A stretch of DNA of 64,000 nucleotides from Bacteroidota bacterium (GTDB lineage: Bacteria; Bacteroidota; Bacteroidia; AKYH767-A; OLB10): NCBI GenBank assembly GCA_016714005.1, contig JADJOA010000014.1, forward strand, positions 186,001 through 250,000, written 5' to 3'. The position numbers were made by a program, and so were the translations under genes. The notes beneath the pieces are model-generated. The model did no database searches, was not told the DNA's origin, and saw only the letters and a list, made by a program, of their open reading frames with translations. Of the stretch, positions 37,934 through 47,837 are shown in pieces; within the stretch, counting starts at the first letter, position 1, and each line of letters opens with the position of its first letter.

Positions 37934-39526
37934 ATGAAAAAATTTCTTATCACTTTTTTGTTTCTGTTGCTTTCGGGCTTGGTTTGTTCGCAGGATTATT
38001 TTTTGCCGCTAAATCGCGAGTGGAATTTGCGTTACGAGCCGTGGTTAAATTCTGTTGAATCGAAAGCGCATACTTCTTTTCGTCCTTACAGAACTGTAGA
38101 AATTAAAACCATAGCACCTTTTGATTCACTCAATCAAAACAATTATTTAAAGGATGGCAAGTTTCATAGAACACTGATAGGTAGAAAACTACTCAAAGAA
38201 AATTTATTTGTTATTAAAGAAGATGGTGTAACAATTCGTTTTAATCCTTTATTTGAATTGAGCGGAGGAACAGAAACAGAAGAAAACAAAACTGTTTTTA
38301 CAAACACGCGCGGTGTTTGGATTGATGGAACCATTGGCGAAAGATTTTCTTTCAGCACAACTTTTAGAGAAAACCAGGGGCAGCTTCCATTTTATTTAGA
38401 CGCTTTTACCCGCAAGCATAAGGTAGTGCCAAATGACGGGCGCGTAAAAGATTTGTACTCTAATTTTGATTATGCAAATGTGAGCGGCACCATCTCTTTT
38501 TCGCTAAAAAAACATTTTAACTTTCAGCTAGGGCACGATAAAAATTTTATTGGTGATGGCTATCGCTCTTTGCTTTTGTCCGATAATGCTTACAGTTATC
38601 CGTTCTTTAAAATTTCAACTACATTCTGGAAAATTAAATATGTAAACCTTTATACGCTTCTGCAGGACTTGCAAATACCTGCGCCCGATGATTCGCGTTT
38701 TAAAAGAAAGTACGGCACGTTTCATTATTTAGACATTAACATTGGCAAGCGTTTTTCTTTTGGGGTAATGGAGGCTGTAATATGGAAAGCAGATAGTATT
38801 AAAGGCAGAAGTTTTGATTTTAATTACGCCAACCCCATTATTTTTATCAGACCTGTGGAGTTTTCAATCGGATCGCCTGATAATATGATGCTTGGCCTTA
38901 ACCTTAAATACAAACTCACAAGCAACATTACGTTATATGGTCAGGCAATGCTCGATGAGTTTAAAATAAGTGAAGTGCGTTCGGGCGATGGCTGGTGGGG
39001 AAACAAGCAAGCATTTCAGGCTGGAGTAAAAACTGCAGACTTATTAGTTGAAAACCTACATCTGCAAACTGAAATAAATTACGTGCGGCCGTTCACATAT
39101 TCACATCGTTCTTCCTTAACAAACTATGCACATTTCAATCAATCGTTAGCGCATCCGCTTGGCAGCAATTTTATTGAAAGCGTTTCTATCATCAACTACA
39201 ACTACAAAAATTATTATCTGAGGGCGCAATTAAATTATACGATTTTGGGGGCAGACACTGGCCAGTCAAACCTTGGCTCTGACATTTTTAAAAGTTACGA
39301 TACCTACAGCTTTGAATACGGAAATAAAATTACACAGGGGCTTGAATATACTTTAATGTTTGCCGATGTTAGATTAGGATATCTTGTAAATCCCAATTAT
39401 AATTTTGTAGTGGAAGGAGGTGTAATAATGCGCGATGACAAGCCCGAAAATGCGGACTCTTTTAAAACCATGATGATTACATTTGGCATAAGAACCGGCA
39501 TTACCAACCGCTATCTCGATTTTTGA
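37934..39526 (+). CDS. Outer-membrane barrel protein, RemB/Wzi-capsule-assembly-like
   Basis: 530 residues with a signal peptide (MKKFLITFLFLLLSGLVCSQ) and a long series of amphipathic strands. Characteristic features are the NREWNLRYEPWLN and HTSFRPYRTVEI opening, RGVWIDGTIGERFSFSTTFR, FNFQLGHDKNFIGDGYRSLL (the GHDKNFIG motif is typical), and FAYS-type strands near the end. This pattern matches the Bacteroidota group annotated as gliding motility protein RemB or capsule assembly Wzi family. In Flavobacterium johnsoniae RemB is a surface motility adhesin. The assignment is by motif recall only, so the motility role is tentative. Confidence 0.7.
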   Translation: MKKFLITFLFLLLSGLVCSQDYFLPLNREWNLRYEPWLNSVESKAHTSFRPYRTVEIKTIAPFDSLNQNNYLKDGKFHRTLIGRKLLKENLFVIKEDGVTIRFNPLFELSGGTETEENKTVFTNTRGVWIDGTIGERFSFSTTFRENQGQLPFYLDAFTRKHKVVPNDGRVKDLYSNFDYANVSGTISFSLKKHFNFQLGHDKNFIGDGYRSLLLSDNAYSYPFFKISTTFWKIKYVNLYTLLQDLQIPAPDDSRFKRKYGTFHYLDINIGKRFSFGVMEAVIWKADSIKGRSFDFNYANPIIFIRPVEFSIGSPDNMMLGLNLKYKLTSNITLYGQAMLDEFKISEVRSGDGWWGNKQAFQAGVKTADLLVENLHLQTEINYVRPFTYSHRSSLTNYAHFNQSLAHPLGSNFIESVSIINYNYKNYYLRAQLNYTILGADTGQSNLGSDIFKSYDTYSFEYGNKITQGLEYTLMFADVRLGYLVNPNYNFVVEGGVIMRDDKPENADSFKTMMITFGIRTGITNRYLDF

Positions 39527-39656
39527 TTTTTTGACCAGTTAAAATTCTTCGCCAGATTTTGTGTAGCATTCGCCCTTTTTAAACAAGTGTTCACAAAATT
39601 TTAAATACAGGGTAATATTACACTTATAGTTTTAAGCCTTCAATTTAAAAACTGTT

Positions 39657-40719
39657 ATGATAAACATAGCATTTGGTTGTATAACCGCTTTCATTATTAC
39701 TTTTCTGGCCATCCCTTCCATTATAAAGGTAGCAGTAATTAAAAAATTTATTTGACGAGCCAGGCGAAAGAAAAGCCCATAAATCAAGCATACCTACTTT
39801 GGGCGGGCTTGCAATTTTTGCAGGTGTAGTTTTCGCATTTGCCTTTTGGAGTGCTGAGTTTAATTTTCAGTCAACACAATACATTATTGCCGCACTTATA
39901 GTAATGTTCTTTATAGGTATTAAAGATGATATTGTTGACTTGCCTGCAAGCAAAAAATTTTACGGACAGTTAATTGCCGCAATTATTATAGTGCTGTTTG
40001 CCAACATAAGGCTTACGAGTTTGTATGGCATTTTCGGTATTTACCAGTTAAACTATGCTTTTAGTTTATTGCTGTCGTTGTTTACTATTCTTGTTATAAT
40101 TAACGCATTCAATTTAATAGATGGTGTTGATGGATTGGCTGCCGGCATTGGAGCCATTGCAGCATTTACTTATGGATTGTGGTTTTACAACTATAATCAA
40201 ATAGCATTGTGCATTTTATCTTTTGCTTTGTTTAGTTCATTGCTTGCATTTTTGGTTTACAATTTTTCTCCCGCAAACATTTTTATGGGCGATACCGGTT
40301 CGTTAACCATTGGCTTAATATTATCTGTGTTAACCATTAATTTTATTGAACTGAGTTACGATACTACTCCATTTAACTTCCCGTTTAAATCAAGCCCCGC
40401 ACTTGCAGTTGCTATTTTAATACTTCCGTTGTTTGATACACTACGTGTTTTTATTGTGCGCATAATGAATAAGCGCTCCCCATTTATGGCTGACCGCAAT
40501 CACATGCACCACATGTTGTTAGATTTAGGGTTGAATCACAGAGAAGTATCATTGACCTTGTACCTTGTTAACATTGGTTTTATTTTACTCGGTCTTGCAT
40601 TGCGCAATGCCGGTAGTTTGTTATTATTATTTATTGTCAGTTCACTTGCTATTATTTTAAGCCTTATACCATACTATTTAAAAACACAGCGTTCGCGTTC
40701 GGTTTCTTTGGGCGCATAG
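39657..40719 (+). CDS. Polyprenyl-phosphate sugar-1-phosphate transferase (WecA/MraY/TagO family), one frameshift
   Basis: Transfers a sugar-1-phosphate to undecaprenyl phosphate to start O-antigen, capsule or other glycan synthesis. The multi-helix protein shows the family signatures in order: the DDIVDLPASKKFYGQ loop, NAFNLIDGVDGLAAGIG, FMGDTGSLTIGLIL and ADRNHMHHMLLDLGLNHRE. The continuous frame starts late; the ATG at 39657 gives the first helix (MINIAFGCITAFIITFLAIP), joined to LFDEPGERKAHKSSIPTLGG by a frame change in an A run near 39744. Merged length about 354 aa. The sugar specificity is unknown. WecA-type is favoured over MraY by the HMHH motif. Confidence 0.88.
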
Positions 40720-40772
40720 TTTTGTTTTATTACTCTCCTAAAATTGTTTATTATGAGTCCTTTTTATGATTC

Positions 40773-41097
40773 ATGTTTCTTTCCTGCGTAATTCCGCTCT
40801 GGCTTTTTCCCTTTTATTTTATTTAAAAATAAAGCATCAAAGAGTGATGCAGTGCTTTTAAATCATGAAAGAATCCATTTAAAGCAACAACTTGAACTGC
40901 TTATAATCCCGTTCTACTTTATTTACATTTTGCAATACCTCATCAACTTAATCATTTACCGTAATCATTATAAAGCGTACATAAATATTGTTTTTGAGAA
41001 AGAGGCCTTTCATAACGAACGTTATTTGAACTACCTGCAACACCGGAAAGCATTCGCCTTTATGAAATTTTTTTATACGGGCACAGTTGGTGTTTGA
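40773..41097 (+). CDS. Small membrane protein with HExxH motif (M56-like), one frameshift
   Basis: Read with one frame change at about 40818 (a T run), the product is about 108 aa: MFLSCVIPLWLFPFILFKNK, then NDAVLLNHERIHLKQQLELL-like sequence (DAVLLNHERIHLKQQLELL), LIIPFYFIYILQYLINLIIY and EKEAFHNERYLNYLQHRKAF. HERIH is an HExxH zinc motif followed by a glutamate-containing segment EKEAFHNE, as in M56/BlaR1-type membrane peptidases, but the protein is only a minimal version. A small family of this form occurs in Bacteroidota next to housekeeping genes. Activity is not shown; the call rests on the motif. Confidence 0.6.
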
Positions 41098-41210
41098 AAT
41101 CCGACAGACTTGAGCTTAATTGTTTTTTTAATCTGAATTGACGGGTTAATTTTAGTTACTCACTTGCTGCAGAATTTTTTAATTGCGTATTAATTCTTAA
41201 AAAAATTATG

Positions 41211-41218
41211 TAGGTTTG
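41211..41218 (+). promoter_or_regulatory. -7 promoter element of ssb
   Basis: TAGGTTTG matches the Bacteroidota consensus TAnnTTTG exactly and lies 44 bp before the ssb start codon. The -33 position is only weakly matched. Confidence 0.5.
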
Positions 41219-41262
41219 CTTAACAATTACCTAATATTCAATCCTAAAAAATTAAAACGACC

Positions 41263-41702
41263 ATGTCTGGAATTAACAAAGTTATTTTGGTAGGAAACCT
41301 GGGGAAAGACCCTGAAGTTCGTCATTTGGAAGGCAACGTTAGCGTAGCAAAGTTTTCGTTAGCCACAACTGAGTTTTACAAAAATAAAGATGGCAACAGA
41401 GTAGAAACCACCGAGTGGCACAACATAGTAATGTGGCGCGGGCTGGCTGATAGTGCCGAAAAATTTTAAAGAAGGGCAGCCTTGTTTATATTGAAGGGAA
41501 AATACGTACCCGTAATTATGATGATAAAGACGGACATAAAAGATACATAACTGAAATTGTTGCCGATACTATGACTTTGCTTAATCGCAAAAGCGATGGA
41601 GATGGAAACCATACTGGAGAATACCATAAATCTGCCGATTCATCTACCGTAGATGCCACACCGCCAATGGGTGGTGAAGCCGGAGATGATTTACCCTTTT
41701 AA
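41263..41702 (+). CDS. ssb: Single-stranded DNA-binding protein, one frameshift
   Basis: Essential protein coating single-stranded DNA in replication and repair. The first frame gives the OB fold start MSGINKVILVGNLGKDPEVR, KFSLATTEFYKNKDGNRVET and EWHNIVMWRGLADSAEKF; then a missing T in the run at about 41467 shifts the frame and it continues KKGSLVYIEGKIRTRNYDDK, RYITEIVADTMTLLNRKSDG, ending in the acidic tip GDDLPF that recruits partner proteins. Merged length 146-147 aa, normal for SSB. Since the gene cannot be lost, the frameshift is almost certainly a sequence error; it is the clearest evidence for base-calling indels in this window. Confidence 0.96.
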
Positions 41703-41770
41703 GTTGTCATAACAAATTGTTTTAGCCCTTAAGGCTGAAGTTAAAAGCATATTTAAAATTTAATATACGC

Positions 41771-42625
41771 ATGAAAAAAAATTTACTCTTACTTGCATCA
41801 CTGTTCATTGTTGGTTTTGTTTCTGCACAACAGGTTTATAAAGGATTAGGAACCTCCAATAGCACCTTTCTTTTTGGGTATACAAGTTATGCCGCCAAAA
41901 GTCAGTGTATTTTCTTACCGGCAGATTTTACTAATTTGCGTTCAGGTAATATTACCCGCATTTATTACCGTTATGGTTCTACCGGCATTACGCAGGCACA
42001 GGAGCTAACCCGTTTCCAAATTTCAATGGCTCAAACCACTGCCACAGGCTATACCAACAGTACATTTTTTACGGGATTAACTCAGGTTTTTTACAATAGT
42101 CTTTACACTATTCCGGCTGGTGTTACCGGTGATTGGTTTTCTATTGATTTAGACAGCACGTATGCTTATGACTCTACACAAACATTAATTGTTCAACTTA
42201 TTTTTCCTGAAAGTTTGCATGATAACTGGGGAACTTATGGCACGTCTAACAATCCGGTGAAAAAACTTATTTCACCCGATACGCTTGCTGTTAACGGTAG
42301 CGGCACAAGCGCTACATGGCAGGACTTTGGTTTCGATTTGCAAACTACTACCGGTATTCAAACATTCTTTAACACATCTAACGCATTTGATCTTGAGGTA
42401 ATAAATAATCCCGTTAATACCACATTAAATTTAATGCCTCGCTTACCACAAAATCAAAATGCAACGCTTGATATCAGTAATGCCATTGGCAAAAAAATAT
42501 TTTTAAGCAAGGTTAACTCTCAATTGCAAAGAATTGATGTATCCACTTTTTCGAAAGGAATTTATTTTGCAACGCTTACAACACAAACCGGAAAATCAGT
42601 TAGCCGCAAGTTTATCATTAGATAA
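41771..42625 (+). CDS. Secreted protein with T9SS type A sorting domain
   Basis: 284 residues: signal peptide MKKNLLLLASLFIVGFVSAQ, a compact beta-rich domain of about 170 residues (SAYAAKSQCIFLPADF-like start, RIYYRYGSTGITQAQELTRF, FNTSNAFDLEV), and a C-terminal sorting domain from about residue 215 (ATLDISNAIGKKIFLSKVNS, FSKGIYFATLTTQTGKSVSR, ending KFIIR). The central domain is of a type repeatedly found in Bacteroidota extracellular proteins of unknown function. The gene stands alone between ssb and the two-component pair. No catalytic residues recognised. Confidence 0.78.
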   Translation: MKKNLLLLASLFIVGFVSAQQVYKGLGTSNSTFLFGYTSYAAKSQCIFLPADFTNLRSGNITRIYYRYGSTGITQAQELTRFQISMAQTTATGYTNSTFFTGLTQVFYNSLYTIPAGVTGDWFSIDLDSTYAYDSTQTLIVQLIFPESLHDNWGTYGTSNNPVKKLISPDTLAVNGSGTSATWQDFGFDLQTTTGIQTFFNTSNAFDLEVINNPVNTTLNLMPRLPQNQNATLDISNAIGKKIFLSKVNSQLQRIDVSTFSKGIYFATLTTQTGKSVSRKFIIR

Positions 42626-42830
42626 TTTTCTCTTATGATTTATTTACTGAGACGAAATTTTAGTATGTACTGAGGAATTATTTCTTTTTAATTCAGGCAA
42701 TTCATTAGCCATGTTCTAAAAGAGTAAAGCACCTATAAACATTATATTGATTGGTATTGGTAAAGGTTTTTGTAGCCTTTAAGAGCTATGGTTAAATAAA
42801 ATACCTTAGCAAAGGTTTTGTAAAACCCTT

Positions 42831-43595
42831 ATGGATAAAAGCGATATTATACTGCTAAGTTTTTTGGCATTTGTAGTTGCATTTGTTTTTATGGTTTTTG
42901 TGTGGTACAGACAAAAGCGCGAAAACGATTTTAAAATGCGCGAAGCATTTATGGCGCGCGAGGTGGCTGAAGTTGAAATGATGGCGCTAAGGGCACAGAT
43001 TAATCCGCATTTTATTTTTAACTCACTTAATTCTATTTACGGTTTTGTGCAAAGCAACAATAAGGATGTGGCAGCAAAATATTTGGTAAAGTTTTCATCA
43101 CTAATCAGAATGATTTTAGAAAACAGTGTGCATAAAGAAATTACGCTGGCTGAAGATTTAAAAGTGATGGAGCTTTACATAAAAATGGAGCAATTGCGCA
43201 TGCAACATGGTTTTGATTATAAAATTACCGTAAGCGAAAATGCCGATACAGAAAATATGATGGTGCCGCCTATGATTATACAACCGTTTATTGAAAACAG
43301 TATATGGCATGGGTTAAATAACCAAACAGAAAAAGGTCTGCTGCAATTGTTGGTGAATGTGCAGGGTAACAATGTGTATTACATTATTGAAGACAACGGA
43401 AGTGCAAATTCAGTAGCAGAAAAAAATGAAGTAGAGGCTGTCAAAAAAAAATCAATGGGGGTGAGCATTACGCAGCAACGGCTTGATGTGTTAAATAAAT
43501 TAAAAGGCAAGAAGAGTTATTTTAAAATATCGGATATATGCAATGCTCAAAATGAATATGCAGGCAAAAGAGTTGAAGTGGTTATTGAAAATTAA
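42831..43595 (+). CDS. LytS-type sensor histidine kinase
   Basis: 254 residues: one N-terminal membrane helix (IILLSFLAFVVAFVFMVFVW), a linker, then the His_kinase (PF06580) domain with the phospho-accepting histidine in LRAQINPHFIFNSLNSIYGF, and an ATPase domain with MMVPPMIIQPFIENSIWHG and DNGSANSV. It has no extracellular sensor domain, which suggests that it senses membrane state or works with another protein. The response regulator gene starts 40 bp downstream. Homologues in Bacteroidota often have a larger N-terminal sensor; here the short form is complete with its own ATG. Confidence 0.9.
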   Translation: MDKSDIILLSFLAFVVAFVFMVFVWYRQKRENDFKMREAFMAREVAEVEMMALRAQINPHFIFNSLNSIYGFVQSNNKDVAAKYLVKFSSLIRMILENSVHKEITLAEDLKVMELYIKMEQLRMQHGFDYKITVSENADTENMMVPPMIIQPFIENSIWHGLNNQTEKGLLQLLVNVQGNNVYYIIEDNGSANSVAEKNEVEAVKKKSMGVSITQQRLDVLNKLKGKKSYFKISDICNAQNEYAGKRVEVVIEN

Positions 43596-43635
43596 GAATT
43601 AAAAATGGTGAATTATTGCAACAGTAATTTCTTCT

Positions 43636-44386
43636 ATGTATAAAGCGCTAATTGTAGATGATGAAAAGCCGCAGCAGGAAATTTTTAAGCAAGTTGCTTG
43701 CTGAGCATGTGCATGAAATAGAAGTGGCTGATGTATGCCGCAGTGTTGATGATGGCATTAAACGAATTATTGAGTTGCAACCTCAACTTGTTTTTTTGGA
43801 TGTGATGATGCCGCCTAAAACCGGGTTTGATTTGCTTGCAGCTTTTTCTAAAATCAACTTTGAAATAATTTTTACCACATCGTACCAGGAGTTTGCATTG
43901 CAGGCTATTAAACTTAGCGCAATTGATTATTTGCTAAAACCGTTTGACGAAGAACAACTCATCCCTGCCATAAAAAAATTTGAGGAGCGTATGGGTTTAA
44001 AAGATTCGTACAGGCATGTGGAGTTGCTAATGAGTAATATTAAAACCAGCAACCTTGAAGAAACTAAAATTGCGCTGCCCACGCAAACAGGATATGTGTT
44101 TGCAAAGGTTAATGAGATAGTACACTGCACAAGCGATAACAGCTACACCACTTTTTATTTTATTGATAAAAGCAAACTGATGGTTAGCAAATCTTTAAAA
44201 GACTGCGAAGAGCTTTTATTTCCCTACCATTTTTTCAGAACGCACAGCCGCCATCTTATAAACATGGCATATATAAAAGAATACATAAAAGGCGAAGGCG
44301 GGCAGGTGCGCATGATTGATGGCAGCATGGCGGATGTGAGCAGACAACGCAAGGAAGAATTCTTACTGAGACTGCAGCGGTTGTGA
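43636..44386 (+). CDS. LytTR-family response regulator, one frameshift
   Basis: The partner of the preceding kinase. From the ATG at 43636 it reads MYKALIVDDEKPQQEI, then one extra T (run near 43672) shifts the frame to LSKLLAEHVHEIEVADVCRS. The receiver domain has the phospho-accepting aspartate in LVFLDVMMPPKTGFDLLAAF and the conserved lysine in YLLKPFDEEQL. The C-terminal half is a LytTR DNA-binding domain: KVNEIVHCTSDNSYTTFYF, FFRTHSRHLINMAYIKEYIK, with the usual final SRQRKEEFLLRL. Merged length about 250 aa. It likely binds direct repeats in target promoters, which cannot be located here. Confidence 0.9.
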
Positions 44387-44646
44387 ACGAGAGTGATGTA
44401 ATTTCAAATTCTATTTGTTGTTACATTTACGGTGTACAAGCAGAGATTTATTCAAGACAAGGTTCTAACTTTTAGCGGATTTAGACGCTTGAAATAGTCA
44501 ATGCAATATTTTATCTATGTCTTTTCTATGTTTTACATCTTCTTTTTTTTGATGATTCGAAAATATAAATGATAAATTTTTTAAAAACCTAATTTTATTG
44601 TGCCTAAGTCGTTCACTTCCCCCCTTCCAAAACTCCCCTAAAATTT

Positions 44647-44654
44647 TACTTTTG
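44647..44654 (+). promoter_or_regulatory. -7 promoter element of lepA
   Basis: TACTTTTG matches TAnnTTTG exactly and lies 9 bp before the preferred ATG at 44664, implying a very short 5' untranslated region. No convincing -33 element. Confidence 0.4.
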
Positions 44655-44663
44655 CGCTCCCCA

Positions 44664-46450
44664 ATGAACAACATTCGCAACTTCTGCATAATAGCTCACA
44701 TAGATCACGGCAAAAGCACCTTGGCTGACCGCCTGCTTGAATATACCAATACCATTAGCAAACAAAACATGCAGGCACAGGTGCTTGATGACATGGATTT
44801 GGAACGCGAGCGCGGAATTACCATTAAGAGCCATGCAATACAAATGGATTACACGCTTGATGGGAAAAAATATATTTTGAATTTAATTGATACCCCCGGT
44901 CACGTTGATTTTTCTTACGAGGTATCTCGCTCTATTGCTGCTTGCGAAGGAGCGCTTTTGATAGTTGATGCTGCACAGGGCATACAGGCACAAACTATTT
45001 CTAATCTTTATCTCGCTCTTGAAAATAATCTGACTATTATTCCTGTTCTCAATAAAATTGATTTACCCAGTGCCGAACCCGAATTGGTAAAAGACCAGAT
45101 AGTAGATTTATTGGGGTGTAAGCGCGAAGAAATTATTCCTGCCAGCGGCAAAACCGGAATGGGTGTGCATGATATTTTGCGTGCCATTGTTGAACGTGTT
45201 CCGGCACCGGTAGGAAATCCCGATGCACCGTTAAAGGCACTTATTTTTGATTCGGTATTTAATTCTTTCAGAGGAATTATTGCATACTACAAAGTGATAG
45301 ATGGGGAAATAAAGGCTAACGATCACGTAAAATTTGTAGCTACAGAAAGCGCTTATCATGCCGATGAAATTGGAATTTTAAAACTTGATAAAGTCCCCAC
45401 AAAAACCGTTAGTGCGGGTAACGTAGGTTATATTATTTCGGGAATAAAAAATGCCAAAGAAGTAAAAGTGGGCGATACCATTACGCATGTTGACAATCCG
45501 TGCGAAAATGCAGTTGCCGGTTTTGAAGATGTAAAACCTATGGTATTTGCCGGTATTTATCCTGTAGATACTGATGATTACGAAGAGTTGCGAGCGTCAA
45601 TGGAAAAGCTGCAATTGAATGATGCCTCGTTGGTGTTTGAGCCTGAATCATCGGTTGCATTGGGTTTTGGTTTCCGGTGTGGCTTTTTGGGAATGCTGCA
45701 CATGGAAATTATACAAGAACGATTGGAGCGCGAGTTTAACATGACAGTTATTACTACCGTGCCCAACGTATCGTACTACGCTTATTTAAACAATGGCGAT
45801 TTTTTTGAAATACATAACCCCAGCGAATTTCCTGATCCTAATTTATTAGACCGCATTGAAGAGCCATACATTAAAGCGCAGATAATTACCAAGAGCGAGT
45901 TTATTGGCGCTATTATGACTTTGTGTATTACTAAACGCGGCACCATCATCAATCAGAGTTATTTAACTACCGATCGTGTAGAGTTGCAATTTGAAATGCC
46001 ATTGGCAGAAATTGTTTTTGATTTTTATGATAAACTGAAATCCGTAAGCAAGGGCTATGCTTCTTTTGATTATCATCCTATTGGTTACAAGCAAAGTGAT
46101 TTGGTGAGGCTTGATATACGTTTAAACGGTGAGCCTGTTGATGCATTGAGTGCATTAATCCATCGTGACAATGCTTACACTTTTGGGAAAAAGATTTGCG
46201 AAAAACTAAAAGAGCTTATCACTCGACAGCAGTTTGAAATTGCCATACAGGCAAGCATTGGTGCAAAAATTATTGCACGCGAAACTGTAAAAGCCATGCG
46301 CAAAGATGTAACGGCAAAATGTTATGGAGGGGATATTTCTCGTAAGCGTAAGTTGTTAGAAAAACAAAAAGAAGGAAAGAAAAGAATGAGGCAGGTAGGA
46401 GTGTGGAGATTCCGCAGAGTGCGTTTATGGCTGTGTTGAAACTGGATTAA
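44664..46450 (+). CDS. lepA: Elongation factor 4 (LepA), one frameshift near the end
   Basis: LepA is the ribosome back-translocation GTPase. The start is set at MNNIRNFCIIAHIDHGKSTL (44664); the longer frame upstream has no support. GTPase motifs: AHIDHGKSTLADRLLEYT (G1), DTPGHVDF (G3), PVLNKIDLPSAEP (G4). Domain II and the LepA-specific C-terminal domain follow (FRCGFLGMLHMEIIQERLER, VDALSALIHRDNAYTFGKKI, CYGGDISRKRKLLEKQKEGK). A missing base near 46402 diverts the frame after RMRQVG; the correct tail is VEIPQSAFMAVLKLD, ending with TAA at 46448-46450. Merged length 595-596 aa, as expected. Confidence 0.97.
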
Positions 46451-46608
46451 ATTTAAAAATTCTAATACGATTTTAAAATAGCAGTCACTTTTAACAAGGT
46501 TAAAAAATTAAGAATAAATTTATCTTATTCTTAAATAATTTGTGAGAACCTGTTCAATCTGTAGCTACCTTTAAAATTTAAATAAAATTTACTTTCAATC
46601 TTTGTGAT

Positions 46609-47227
46609 ATGAAAATGCTTAAATCAATATTACTATTATCAATGCTTACAAATTTTGCTTTTGCACAAAACAAAAAACCCTCTGCTGACCTAACGCTGCT
46701 CGCAAGTTACTTGCAAGGCACCTACAATAGCGAGGAGCAAAGTAAAAACGATACTGATTATTTCAATATCTCTTTAGTAATTACACCCATCTGGAAACAT
46801 AAAAACGATGGCGGTTATTGGTTTTATGTAGAACAGGCAATGGCAACGAAAAAAGAAAAACCTTACCGTCAGCGCGTATATCACGTAACACAAACCGAAG
46901 AAAATACTTTTGAGAGTAGCATTTACACTTTAACCGACCCGCTTCGCTTTGCCCAAAAAACAGAAATGGTGGAGGAGCTCACCGTTGACAGTATTCAATT
47001 GAAAGACGGATGCAATGTAATACTAAAAAAAATAAAGAAGGGTTTTTTGAAGGGAGCACCGATGAAAAAAATGTGCCAGCGATTTGCGCGGTGCAAGTTA
47101 TGCCACCTCCATAGTTACATTAAAAGAAAACGAATTATTAAGTTGGGATCAGGGCTTTGATAAAGATGATAAACAAGTGTGGGGCGCAACCAAAGGCGGA
47201 TATGTTTTTAAGAAGATAAAACCATAG
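46609..47227 (+). CDS. CpcT/CpeT family protein, two frameshifts
   Basis: Signal peptide MKMLKSILLLSMLTNFAFAQ, then the family's pattern: LTLLASYLQGTYNSEEQSKN, HKNDGGYWFYVEQAMATKKE, KPYRQRVYHVTQTEENTFES, and after the frame changes EGFFEGSTDEK, DLRGASYATSIVTLKENELL and DKQVWGATKGGYVFKKIKP. In cyanobacteria CpeT proteins attach bilin to phycobiliproteins; in Bacteroidota the same fold is exported and has no known chromophore, so the role is open. Frame changes lie at about 47032 and 47070, both in A runs. Merged length about 206 aa. Confidence 0.8.
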
Positions 47228-47234
47228 TAAATAA

Positions 47235-47765
47235 TTACAACTTTCGTTTCACATCATCAATCATTTTTTCAAACGCATCTTTTAATTCTGCATTTATAAT
47301 TCCAGATTCCTTGTTAAAATTGGTATAGAACTGAGGTAAAGAAAAACTACCGATAATTTCGGCACCGTGAAAAGGAAATCTTGTTTTAGCAGTTTCCAAA
47401 ACACTCATCCCTCCTCGCCTGCCATCAGATGTTGAAAGCAATAAAAGTTTTTTCCTATCAAATATTTTTGCTTTTACGCGCGATGCCCAGTCAAACAAAT
47501 TTTTAAATGCTGCCGTATAGCTGCCGTTATGTTCAGCCATTGAAATAATGATAAAATCTCCTTCTGTAATTTTATCAATAAATAGTTGCACCGGTGTAGG
47601 GTAACCTGCTTTCTCCAAATCAATTGTAAAAACCACCGGCAGCGGATAGTTATTCAAATCAAGCACTTCAATTTCGTTTTCCGCAAAATATGTTGTTGCA
47701 TAAGTTGCAAATTGTTTATTGATGGATTTGCTGCTGTAGCTAGCACCAAAAGCAATAATCTTCAT
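47235..47765 (-). CDS. NADPH-dependent FMN reductase family flavoprotein
   Basis: 176 residues with the flavodoxin-like fold. The phosphate-binding loop of FMN is AFGASYSSKSINKQFATYA near the N-terminus, and the isoalloxazine-binding segment is IIISMAEHNGSYTAAFKNLF followed by DWASRVKAKIFDRKKLLLLS. It probably reduces flavin or quinones using NADPH; the physiological electron acceptor is unknown. It is intact. It converges with the CpeT-like gene (7 bp apart). Confidence 0.9.
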   Translation of the reverse strand: MKIIAFGASYSSKSINKQFATYATTYFAENEIEVLDLNNYPLPVVFTIDLEKAGYPTPVQLFIDKITEGDFIIISMAEHNGSYTAAFKNLFDWASRVKAKIFDRKKLLLLSTSDGRRGGMSVLETAKTRFPFHGAEIIGSFSLPQFYTNFNKESGIINAELKDAFEKMIDDVKRKL

Positions 47766-47837
47766 TGGGCAAATATATTTAGATGTACAGTAAGTAAAGT
47801 GCTAAATAAAAGAAACCCAAACAGGCTTAATCAACCT

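Noticed and set aside
41440..41480. Programmed frameshift or truncated SSB
   Set aside because: No slippery heptamer with a downstream structure is evident, and the same kind of break occurs in about 18 unrelated genes; a sequencing indel is simpler.
43658..43700. Separate start MMKSRSRK for the response regulator
   Set aside because: It lacks the first receiver strand; the ATG at 43636 supplies MYKALIVDDE once the extra T is removed.
44387..44663. Possible tRNA or small RNA gene in the gap before lepA
   Set aside because: No cloverleaf pattern or CCA-type arrangement, sequence AT-rich; only a -7 promoter element is visible.
46380..46450. LepA with a novel basic tail (VWRFRRVRLWLC)
   Set aside because: One missing base restores the conserved tail ending in AFMAVLKLD, so the novel tail is an artefact.
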